Of a stretch of 64,000 nt of DNA, positions 29,606-36,747 are shown one piece after another. The stretch covers positions 36,205 to 100,204 of the forward strand of contig JAUMUM010000004.1 in the NCBI GenBank assembly GCA_030530685.1, read 5' to 3'. A program made the translations under genes and the position numbers. Every line of letters starts with the position of its first letter. The first letter of the stretch is position 1. The notes beneath the pieces were generated by a model. The model did no database searches and was not told where the DNA came from. It worked only from the letters and a program-made list of their open reading frames with translations. The stretch is from Actinomycetaceae bacterium (GTDB taxonomy: Bacteria > Actinomycetota > Actinomycetes > Actinomycetales > Actinomycetaceae).

Positions 29606-30096
29606 AGAGTTCCCTCCATTCCATTTTTCATGAGGACGGGAGGCGACGAACGATCGTCGACAACCCTTTCAGTCCCCCACGGTCTCTCCCATCCCGGAGA
29701 CCTATCGGAAGAATATACTGAAACAGCGGCCCGTTCTCCACGCCCTCCATGATATAGGCGGTAAAGCCAGCCTCCTATATTAGTCAGATCATGCCGGTTT
29801 GATAAAAGAAAGACCTCCCGATACCCCCTCGTTTTCCTGCCGAAGTTCCGTCCTCTACGCTGGAATCCTCCGTTTCCTCCGTAGATACCAACCCGAAAAT
29901 GCAAGTACTCGATCCGCGGGCCGAGCGCGTGAGTGAATCGGTATCGACACCGAGTAGGGAAAGCGCTAATGCGAGCGACGACGTGGCGCGAGTTGAGTGC
30001 ACGCTCCGATGCCGAGCATGTGTGGCGCCATCACGCAAAGCAAGCACGCGAGCAGTACGACGTCGAGAGGCGCCCCGTGCGACGTCGAGAAGCGGC
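29606..30096 (-). promoter_or_regulatory. 491-bp control region upstream of the peptide importer
   Basis: There is no convincing gene. On the minus strand it contains the GGAGGG ribosome binding site and, at 29710-29785, an AT-richer stretch with TATATT-, TATATC- and TAATAT-like candidates for -10 boxes. ATATAGG (29752-29758) and CCTATAT (29774-29780) form an inverted repeat with a 15-nt spacer, which is a candidate operator. The part from 29880 to 30096 shows nothing I can name. Confidence 0.5.
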
Positions 30097-31743
30097 CTAC
30101 CCTGCGGCTGGCCCGGTGTCCAGACCCGTCAGTTGCCGCAGCAGGCCGCGCACGGCCGAACGATCCGGCTCGCCGGAATCGGCGCGCGGGATGCGATCCA
30201 TGAGGACCAGGCGCCGCGGGAGCTTGTAGTCCGCGAGCACCTGCCCGGCGAAGTCCCTCACGTCGGCCAACTCGATCTGGGTCATGCCGCGCTCGGGCAC
30301 CAGGCAGGCGACGACGATCTCGCCCCACGTCTCGTCGACCAGGCCCACGACCGCCGCCTCCGCCACGCCCGGGAAGGCCGCGAGCACCCGCTCGACCTCG
30401 CCCGGCTCCACGCCGACGCCTCCCGTGATGATGCGGTCGGATAGGCGGCCCGTGATCGAGATGGCCCCCTCGCGCACCTGCGCCAGGTCGCCGGTGTGCA
30501 GCCAGCCCTGCGCATAGGCGGCCTCATTGTGCGGCTCGTTGTGCCAGTAGCCCGGGCTGACCGCAGGACCGCGCACGAGCAGCTCACCGGCGTCGGCCTC
30601 CTCGCCGCTTGCCGGGTCGACGATCTTCACCCGGGTGTAGGGGAAGGGCCGTCCGACGGCGCCGGGCCTGCCGGCACCGAAGGGCAGGTAGGTGCCGGCC
30701 CCGGCCATCTCCGTCGTGCCCCACACGTTGACGGCCCGCAGCCCGGCCAGCTCCAGGCGGGCCAGGAGCGCGGGGGAAACGCTCGCGCCGCCCACGAGGG
30801 GCAGACGCCACGATTCGAGGTTGCGGCGTGTGAACTCGGGCGAGGCAAGGATGGCCGTGTACATGGTGGGCACGCCGAACATGATGTCGACGCCATACTG
30901 CTCGATCGCCTCCAGGGCGTGGCCGGCCTCGAAGAGACGGTGGATGACGATCTGGCCTCCGCTGACGAACAGGTCGAGCGCGATTCCCCCGAATCCGGCG
31001 ACATGCGACAGCGGAGCCGCCACGAGGATCGTGTCGCCCCCGCTGTACTCGAAGCATTCGCGGAAGCTCAGGGAGGCCCACCAAAAGTTCTCGTGGGTCA
31101 GTTCCACGGCCCGCGGCCGCCCGAAGGAACTGCCCGACGTATGGAAGATCGCGGCGCTGCCGCCCGGATAGGAGCGTCGGTTGAGCACGTCGGCGCGATT
31201 GCTGGAGCCGGGCCCGCCAGATTCGGTGACGAGGGCGCCGTCGAAGGCCGCCATGGCCGCGCCGAGCCCCAGGTACCCGTTGGCGGTGCACATCGCGAGG
31301 GTGCCGGACGCGGGGTCATCGTCGATGGCGAAGTGAGTGACCGTTCCCGTCGAGGCGAAGGCACCGCGCGAGCCCGACTCGGCGTCGGCGATGATCACGC
31401 GCGGCGAGCTGAAGTCGACGAGGCTCTGCACCTCCACCCGCGTCAGGCGGTGGGAGACGGGAACGAAGATGGCACCCAGGCGCGCGCAGGCAATGTAGAC
31501 GAGGAAATGGTAGGGCGAATTGCGTGCCACGAGCATGACGCGGTCGCCGGCATCGACGCCGACGCGCGCGAGGAGCTGGGCGAGGCGGCGGGTATCGAAG
31601 GCGGCCTCGGCCACGGTCCATACCCTGCGGCCGTAGACGAGCGAGGCCCCCTCGGGCCGTGCCCACGCGCTGCGATCGAGACGGTGGGCCGCATTGTGGA
31701 TCGGCGGCCCGCCCGACGCTGCGACGCTCCTTGCCACTTCCAC
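30097..31743 (-). CDS. AMP-forming acyl-CoA ligase-like (ANL superfamily) protein with altered catalytic motifs
   Basis: 548 residues from GTG 31743, 5 nt after the stop of the aminopeptidase gene. The ANL fold is clear: VWGTTEMAG (A5), WLHTGDLA (A7), GRLSDRIITGG (A8 hinge). Two key motifs deviate. A3, usually TSGTTGxPKGV, reads TSGSSFGRPRAV (residues 202-213, Arg211 for Lys, Ala212 for Gly). A10, usually PRTxxGKxxR, reads PRADSGEPDR (519-528), with Glu525 in place of the catalytic Lys. The family activates carboxylates (MenE-like or fatty-acyl); here the adenylation step may be impaired. No menaquinone genes are nearby. Confidence 0.8.
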   Translation of the reverse strand: MEVARSVAASGGPPIHNAAHRLDRSAWARPEGASLVYGRRVWTVAEAAFDTRRLAQLLARVGVDAGDRVMLVARNSPYHFLVYIACARLGAIFVPVSHRLTRVEVQSLVDFSSPRVIIADAESGSRGAFASTGTVTHFAIDDDPASGTLAMCTANGYLGLGAAMAAFDGALVTESGGPGSSNRADVLNRRSYPGGSAAIFHTSGSSFGRPRAVELTHENFWWASLSFRECFEYSGGDTILVAAPLSHVAGFGGIALDLFVSGGQIVIHRLFEAGHALEAIEQYGVDIMFGVPTMYTAILASPEFTRRNLESWRLPLVGGASVSPALLARLELAGLRAVNVWGTTEMAGAGTYLPFGAGRPGAVGRPFPYTRVKIVDPASGEEADAGELLVRGPAVSPGYWHNEPHNEAAYAQGWLHTGDLAQVREGAISITGRLSDRIITGGVGVEPGEVERVLAAFPGVAEAAVVGLVDETWGEIVVACLVPERGMTQIELADVRDFAGQVLADYKLPRRLVLMDRIPRADSGEPDRSAVRGLLRQLTGLDTGPAAG

Positions 31744-31748
31744 ACCCC

Positions 31749-33074
31749 CTAGCCGGTTCTCCAGTAGGCCTTCAGGATCTGCGCGAGCGCCCAGCTATCG
31801 CCGATGGCCGACGTTTCGCGGATGGAGTGCATGGACAGCAGCGGGATGCCGACGTCGACCGTGTCGATCCCCAGGCGCGTGGCGGTGATGGGGCCGATGG
31901 TCGAGCCGCACGGCACCGAGTTGTTGGAGACGAAGGTCTGGGTGCGCTGGCCGGCCGCGGTGCACGCCCGGTGCCACAGGGCCTGCCCTCGAGCGTCGGA
32001 GGCGTAGCGCTGGTTGGCGTTGAGCTTGATGATGGGGCCTGCGCCGGCCACCGGGTACTGGTCGGGGTCGTGGGCCGCGGCGTAGTTGGGGTTGATGGAG
32101 TGGCCGGCGTCGGCGCTGATGCAGGTGGAGGCGGCGAGCATGCGGTAGTACTCGTCGTCGCTGGCGCCCAGGGCCATGGCCGTACGGCAAAGGACGCGCT
32201 CCAGCAGCGGGCCGGCCGCGCCGGTAGGCGTGGCTGAACCGACCTCCTCGTGGTCGAAGGCTGCCAGAACCGCGATGTCGGGGGACGCGGCGTTGTTGGC
32301 GTCGGTGTTGCAGGGGCCGGAGGCTCCAGGCCCCTCGGCGTCGCTGCCAGTTCCGCTGACTTCGCTGCCCAGCAGGGCGCACATGCTGGCGTGGACGGAG
32401 ACGAGGTTGTCCTGCCGACCCGAGGCGAAGAAACGCTCGCCGACGCGCGCGGGGGCCTGTGTGTCGTAGGCGTAGGCGTCCATGCCGGCGATCTGCTCGA
32501 CGTCGAGTCCGGCCGCCCGCGCGATTTCCTCCATAATGGGCCGCTCTGCGGCCAGCCGCAGCGGATGAGTGTGCTGCTGGCGGTCGATCGTCAGGCTTGC
32601 CTCGCGGTCGAGGTGCGGCGCCAGCTGCGGTATGACCATGGCTGGTCCGGTGGCGAAGAGGTGGAGGCCGCCGTCGACGTCGGCCACGTGTCCGGCGATG
32701 CCCAGGTCGCGGTTGAGCCACGAGCTCAGGAGCGGCCCGCCGTAGACCTCCGCGTTGACGCGGGCAAATCCGTGGGCGGGCGACTGGGCCACCGGTTTGA
32801 TCTTCAGCGACGGCGAGTCCGTGTGCGAGCCGACGATGCGGAATGCTCGTGCCGGCCTTTCTGGGATGCGCCAGGCGATGAGCGCGCCGTCGCGCAGCAG
32901 GAAGTGGCCGCCGGCGCTCGCGTCCCACGGTTCGTCTTCGCGCTGGCGCACATAGCCCCGCTGACTCAGGCGGCGCGCGGCGGTCGCGGCCGCGTGGTAC
33001 GAGCTTGGCGACGCGCTGATGAAGTCACCGAGGTCACGTGCATGATCCTCGATTTCCTCGATTCGATCCTGCAT
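31749..33074 (-). CDS. M18 family aminopeptidase (aspartyl aminopeptidase type)
   Basis: 441 residues from ATG 33072-33074 (MQDRIEEIEDHARD). Metal-binding and catalytic residues are visible: VGSHTDSPSLKIKP (His and adjacent Asp, about 80-93), AAFDHEEVGS (the EE pair), SADAGHSINPNYAA (Asp/His, the M18 signature) and NSVPCGSTIGP near the C-terminus. It is a dinuclear zinc exopeptidase that trims N-terminal acidic residues from peptides in the cytoplasm. TAAAAT (33082-33087 on the complementary strand) lies 7 nt upstream, so the mRNA may be leaderless. Its operon partner is the ligase-like gene; the peptide importer lies downstream. Confidence 0.93.
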   Translation of the reverse strand: MQDRIEEIEDHARDLGDFISASPSSYHAAATAARRLSQRGYVRQREDEPWDASAGGHFLLRDGALIAWRIPERPARAFRIVGSHTDSPSLKIKPVAQSPAHGFARVNAEVYGGPLLSSWLNRDLGIAGHVADVDGGLHLFATGPAMVIPQLAPHLDREASLTIDRQQHTHPLRLAAERPIMEEIARAAGLDVEQIAGMDAYAYDTQAPARVGERFFASGRQDNLVSVHASMCALLGSEVSGTGSDAEGPGASGPCNTDANNAASPDIAVLAAFDHEEVGSATPTGAAGPLLERVLCRTAMALGASDDEYYRMLAASTCISADAGHSINPNYAAAHDPDQYPVAGAGPIIKLNANQRYASDARGQALWHRACTAAGQRTQTFVSNNSVPCGSTIGPITATRLGIDTVDVGIPLLSMHSIRETSAIGDSWALAQILKAYWRTG

Positions 33075-33138
33075 GCCATGAATTTTACTTGGGCGAACCG
33101 GCAACGCCAGGATGCGGCGCGGGAGTTTCGCTCCCGGC

Positions 33139-33177
33139 GCGATCGCCTTGCCTTCGGGCCGGAGCGATCGCCTTGCC
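33139..33177. repeat. 14-bp direct repeat in the divergent aminopeptidase/padR promoter region
   Basis: GCGATCGCCTTGCC occurs at 33139-33152 and 33164-33177, 25 nt apart. Each copy contains the palindrome GCGATCGC. It is a candidate binding site in the region shared by the divergent promoters. Confidence 0.55.
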
Positions 33178-33190
33178 GCCACTCACCCAT

Positions 33191-33245
33191 CTACTATGCA
33201 ATACCCACTAGTAGGCATTGCATAGTAGTAGGCGACACCTATAAC
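33191..33245 (+). promoter_or_regulatory. padR operator (perfect 12-bp inverted repeat) and promoter
   Basis: CTACTATGCAAT (33191-33202) and ATTGCATAGTAG (33217-33228) form a perfect inverted repeat around a 14-nt spacer that itself contains ACTAGT. TATAAC at 33239-33244 can serve as the -10 box, with TTGCAT (33219-33224, inside the right arm) the nearest -35 candidate, though the spacing is short at 14 nt. A dimer bound here would block transcription of padR, as is usual for autorepressed PadR genes. Confidence 0.75.
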
Positions 33246-33275
33246 ATGGTCGCGACAGTTACGGAAAGGCGAGCA

Positions 33276-33608
33276 GTGGCCGACGATGCAACCCAGCTAC
33301 GCAAGGGAGTCCTTGAGCTGGCGATACTCGCGCTCCTGTCGCGCGGGCCCATGTACGCCGTGGAGATCATCTCGACGCTGGCGAGCAAGCCCGGCCTGGC
33401 GGCCAAGCCGGGCACCGTCTACCCGCTGCTGGCACGCCTGGACAAGAACGGCGCTGTGAAGGCCTCCTGGCAGGCATCGCCTTCCGGGTCGCCGAGAAAG
33501 TACTACCGACTCACGGCGAAGGGCAAGACGGCCCTTCGTGCGCAGGCCACAGCCTGGCGCGAGATGACGTCGGCGATCGAATCGATTATGGGAGGGCCAC
33601 ATGACTGA
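33276..33608 (+). CDS. PadR family transcriptional regulator
   Basis: 110 residues from GTG 33276 (MADDATQLRKG), with AAGGCGAG 5 nt upstream; an ATG at 33246 would add ten residues but lies on the promoter. The winged-helix PadR core is intact: LRKGVLELAILALLSRGPMY (helix 1), YAVEIISTLA, KPGTVYPLLARLDKNGAV (recognition helix) and RKYYRLTAKGKTAL (wing). It belongs to the small PadR-s2 class without a long C-terminal domain. It overlaps the next gene by 8 nt. It probably represses its own operon, which encodes a HAAS-type membrane protein and an ABC exporter. Confidence 0.93.
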   Translation: MADDATQLRKGVLELAILALLSRGPMYAVEIISTLASKPGLAAKPGTVYPLLARLDKNGAVKASWQASPSGSPRKYYRLTAKGKTALRAQATAWREMTSAIESIMGGPHD

Positions 33609-34356
33609 CGACTACCTCGAAGAACTCGACGGTCACCTTCAACGGCTCGGCGTAGCACGGCGCCAGCGCGAGTTCTACACGCGAGAGATCGGGAACATCC
33701 TGGACGAGGGCGTCGACCTGGGCGAGCCTGACGAGCTCGCGGAGCAGCTGGCCGAACAGCTAGCCGATCCGGCCGGCGTCAACGCTCTGGCCGACACCCC
33801 TTGGGAGCCCGCGCAGCACACCTGGCTGGCCAAGCGACGCCTCGGGAAAGGCGCCGTCGTCAACTGGGGCAAGGTCGCCGTCGAACTGGGCCTCATCCTC
33901 CCCGACGAGGTCGACGACGAGGTTCTCGCGGCCATTCCTGCCAAGCTCGTTGAGACCCTGCGGTGGATGCCGACCGCCATCGCGGCCGCGGCGACGGCCA
34001 CGGGAGCCGTCGCCGTGCGTCGCGGCGTGCGCGTGCCAATGAGGACGAGCTTGACGGGACGCATCAAGAAGACCGCCCCGCCGTGGAGCGCGCTCGCCCT
34101 CGCGGGAGCCTCCGTCGCCTTGGCGGCCAGCACACTCGGACCGCGGGCGAGAGCCGATACGAAGACCCTCCTGTTGCGCAGCGCCGACGCTACGTCGTTC
34201 AATGCGGCGTTCTTCGCTCAGATCTGGATGGCCTTCTCACAGCGCAATGGGCGCGTCCATCCCGCCGCACTCTACGGGTGGTCCGCCCTGGTGTTGGCGG
34301 TGCAGGCCGCCATTCTCATCCTACCGACGAGGGCGGGCCGCGCGCGGGTGGCCTGA
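33601..34356 (+). CDS. PadR-associated membrane protein with N-terminal HAAS-like domain
   Basis: 251 residues from ATG 33601. The first 55 residues (DDYLEELDGHLQRL, then LGEPDELAEQLAEQL) look like the HAAS helical domain that accompanies PadR regulators (DUF1700 and relatives). A linker and three hydrophobic stretches follow (about 120-137, 162-178, 225-243). The 8-nt overlap with padR implies coupled translation. In such pairs the HAAS protein is thought to act with the regulator in sensing at the membrane; that is inference here. Confidence 0.7.
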   Translation: MTDDYLEELDGHLQRLGVARRQREFYTREIGNILDEGVDLGEPDELAEQLAEQLADPAGVNALADTPWEPAQHTWLAKRRLGKGAVVNWGKVAVELGLILPDEVDDEVLAAIPAKLVETLRWMPTAIAAAATATGAVAVRRGVRVPMRTSLTGRIKKTAPPWSALALAGASVALAASTLGPRARADTKTLLLRSADATSFNAAFFAQIWMAFSQRNGRVHPAALYGWSALVLAVQAAILILPTRAGRARVA

Positions 34357-34417
34357 CTGCCCGTGCCCGGTCGGCGACCCGCGCGGCCGGGCACGGGGCC
34401 TTACATGCTCTTGACGT

Positions 34418-34437
34418 GGCTGGGCCGCAGCCCAGCC
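34418..34437 (+). terminator. Tight GC hairpin after the HAAS gene
   Basis: GGCTGGGC (34418-34425) and GCCCAGCC (34430-34437) form a perfect 8-bp stem with a CGCA tetraloop, 62 nt after the HAAS gene stop. It lies in the 256-nt gap before the PLDc_N gene and may partly end the padR-HAAS transcript. Confidence 0.5.
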
Positions 34438-34612
34438 GTACCTCAATCCCAGCCGGCTCGCGGCATGGCCCAGCCGTGGCGTCGCCATGTCACGACCTTG
34501 CCCGATAGTGGCCTCATCGGATTGCGGCCCAGCCGGAGCGCGGCTCGACGCCGGCCGGCTCCCGCGCCGAGCGACGGCCCGGCCTAGCAACGTCGTATGA
34601 AAGGACGACACA

Positions 34613-34990
34613 ATGAGCACAGCCACCTCGTCGTGGGGCGACCTCTCCCCCACTCTCCAAAACCTCGTCATCGCTGCCTGCGCCTGCCAGACGGTACTGC
34701 TGGCCGCCGCCCTGACGCTCTGGCTGCGCCGCCCGGCCTCGGCCGCGTACCCACCGAATACCCGATACGTGTGGCTCGCCGTCATTCTCCTCGGGAGTAT
34801 TCTTGGCTGCCTCGTCTTCCTCCTCGTCCGCCCGTGGGGCAGTTCCGGAACCGGCCGGGCAGGCCACGACCCGTCCGGCGACGGCCACGGCGGGACCGGC
34901 CAGGCCGGGGCAGGCCACGAGGTAACCAGCCCGACTGGCTCCCCAGGCGACGTCGTCGACCTCCTGTACGGACAGGAGACGGGTCGATGA
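34613..34990 (+). CDS. PLDc_N domain small membrane protein
   Basis: 125 residues from ATG 34613 with AAAGGACG upstream. Two membrane helices (about 14-36 and 50-70) are separated by a short loop, and the second runs into RPWG. This is the arrangement of the phospholipase-D-nuclease N-terminal (PLDc_N) domain often seen beside ABC exporters. A Gly/His/Asp-rich tail (75-110) completes it. Its stop overlaps the ATPase start (ATGA at 34987-34990). It may be an accessory or immunity-like subunit of the exporter; the function is not established. Confidence 0.75.
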   Translation: MSTATSSWGDLSPTLQNLVIAACACQTVLLAAALTLWLRRPASAAYPPNTRYVWLAVILLGSILGCLVFLLVRPWGSSGTGRAGHDPSGDGHGGTGQAGAGHEVTSPTGSPGDVVDLLYGQETGR

Positions 34991-35889
34991 GCGCCGCCGT
35001 CAGCTTCGAATCCGTCACGCGTGCCTTCGGCAGCAACGTCGCACTCGCCGACGCGAGCTTCGACGTCCCGGAAAACTCGGTGTGCGCCCTGCTCGGCCCC
35101 AACGGGGCGGGCAAAACCACGAGTATCCGCATCCTTCTTGGCCTTGCTCGGGCCGATTCCGGACGCGTCTCGGTGCTCGGCCATCCGCCCGGCAGCATGG
35201 CCGTGCGCCGCCGCCTGGGATACCTGCCGGATGTCCCGGCATTTCCGACGTGGATGACCGGCGAGGAGTACCTCGAATCCTGTGCCCTGCTGACGGGGGC
35301 GCCGGGCACCCGCCGCATCCCGGCCCTGCTGGAGATGGCGGGCCTGGCCGGGGTTCGGGTGCGCATTGGCGCCTATTCGCGCGGCATGAAGCAGCGACTG
35401 GGCATCGCCCAGGCGCTCATTGCCTCGCCCGACCTGCTGGTTCTTGACGAGCCGACGTCGGCCCTGGATCCGGCCGGCCGGCGCTACGTCCAGGACCTCA
35501 TCGCACGCCTTGCCGAGCACACGACCGTCATTCTGTCCTCCCACAACCTGGCCGAAACCGAGCGGATATGCACGCACGCCGTCGTCATGCGCGACGGGCA
35601 CGTGCTCGCCGCCTCCCCTGTGTCCGAGTTGCGCCGTCGCACCGCCCGGACCGCACTGCGCATCGAATCCGACTCTTCGGACCGGCTCGCCGAGCTACTC
35701 GCCGGCGAGCCGTGGGTCGGCCACGTGCGCAGCGAGGCGGGAGGCCTCGTGGTCTCTGTTCTTTCGGACGAGGCTTACGGTCGGATCCCCCGAATGATCG
35801 CCGACCGCGGCTGGTCACTCTACCGGCTCACACCCGAGGAGATGAGCCTTGAAGACGCGTTCCTCGATCTGACGAAAGGACGGCCATGA
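34987..35889 (+). CDS. ABC exporter ATPase (DrrA/BcrA-like)
   Basis: 300 residues from ATG 34987. Walker A is GPNGAGKTT (about 38-46), the signature is YSRGMKQRLGIAQALI, Walker B is LLVLDEPTSALD and the H-loop is SSHNLAETE. The C-terminal ~80 residues form the beta-rich accessory domain of the ABC-2 ATPases, ending MSLEDAFLDLTKGRP, as in BcrA/DrrA proteins. It overlaps both neighbours by 4 nt, so PLDc_N, ATPase and permease are translationally coupled. The substrate is unknown. Confidence 0.95.
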   Translation: MSAAVSFESVTRAFGSNVALADASFDVPENSVCALLGPNGAGKTTSIRILLGLARADSGRVSVLGHPPGSMAVRRRLGYLPDVPAFPTWMTGEEYLESCALLTGAPGTRRIPALLEMAGLAGVRVRIGAYSRGMKQRLGIAQALIASPDLLVLDEPTSALDPAGRRYVQDLIARLAEHTTVILSSHNLAETERICTHAVVMRDGHVLAASPVSELRRRTARTALRIESDSSDRLAELLAGEPWVGHVRSEAGGLVVSVLSDEAYGRIPRMIADRGWSLYRLTPEEMSLEDAFLDLTKGRP

Positions 35890-36644
35890 CCGGATTGACG
35901 GCCCTTTCTCTCCTGGAGTTACGAGCGATGGCCAAGACGTGGCACCGCTACGCCCTGCCGCTGGCGCTGCCCGTCTTCGCCGTCCTGTCGGTCGTCACGT
36001 CGCGATTCGCACCGGAGATCATTAGGGCCATCGGTGGCGACGCGTACGCGGGGGTGGTCGTGCCCAAGCCCAGCTGGCAGGAAGCCTACGGGCAGTGGGC
36101 GAAGAACCTTTCGCAGATGGCCGTGTTCATCGCCATCTTCGCCGGGGCCTCGGCAACGTCGAGCCTCATCACCTCCGGCCAGGCGCAGCTTCTAGCGGTC
36201 CGCCCCGTCTCGCGCGCAGCCCAGCCGCTGGCCGCGCTGCTTGCCCGGACAGTCGTCCTCGGCATCGCGTTGGTCCTGGGGACCGTCACCATGGGTGCGC
36301 TGACATCCGCCGTCTACCCGGGCGCGCACGCCGGCCCGCTCGTCTCAGCGAGCTTGGCCTGGTCCGTGTGCGCCTTCGTCATGCTCGCCCTGGCCGTCGC
36401 CTTCTCGGCCATCACCGGCTCGACCCTGGCCGCCGTCGGCGTGACGATCGGCGTCTATTTCCTTTTCTCCCTGCTCGCGCTCGTCGACTCGGTGGCCCGC
36501 TACAGTCCCGCCGGCCTGATGTCACTGCCGACGTCGCTGGCAAGTGGCGACGGGTGGCAGGCGATTCCGCCACTGACCGGAGTACTCTTCGCGGCAGCCT
36601 GCCTGGCATGGGCGGCGCGGTCCTTCGCCCGCCGGGAACTGTAG
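35886..36644 (+). CDS. ABC-2 type exporter permease
   Basis: 252 residues from ATG 35886. Six hydrophobic helices are seen, with the first at about 24-41 and a periplasmic-side loop (about 42-75) before AVFIAIFAGASATSSLI. The segment AQLLAVRPVSRAAQPLAALL is the cytoplasmic coupling region typical of ABC-2 permeases (NatB/BcrB-like). It completes the exporter begun by the ATPase, with a 4-nt overlap. A strong hairpin follows. Confidence 0.9.
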   Translation: MTGLTALSLLELRAMAKTWHRYALPLALPVFAVLSVVTSRFAPEIIRAIGGDAYAGVVVPKPSWQEAYGQWAKNLSQMAVFIAIFAGASATSSLITSGQAQLLAVRPVSRAAQPLAALLARTVVLGIALVLGTVTMGALTSAVYPGAHAGPLVSASLAWSVCAFVMLALAVAFSAITGSTLAAVGVTIGVYFLFSLLALVDSVARYSPAGLMSLPTSLASGDGWQAIPPLTGVLFAAACLAWAARSFARREL

Positions 36645-36656
36645 GCTCTGCGGCGG

Positions 36657-36693
36657 GGCTGGTGGCCGGCACTTTGGGCGCCGGCCACCAGCC
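36657..36693 (+). terminator. Terminator hairpin of the padR-ABC operon
   Basis: GGCTGGTGGCCGGC (36657-36670) pairs perfectly over 14 bp with GCCGGCCACCAGCC (36680-36693) around a 9-nt loop, 12 nt after the permease stop. There is no U-tract, as is common for actinobacterial terminators. Confidence 0.8.
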
Positions 36694-36747
36694 ACACGTT
36701 CGCCACGTCGACCATCTACCAGCGGCGCGTCGGGAATAGGCTCCGCG

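Noticed and set aside
29602-29904. A 100-codon frame upstream of the binding-protein gene
   Set aside because: Its composition is not protein-like, it has no ribosome binding site, and it spans the promoter region of the importer.
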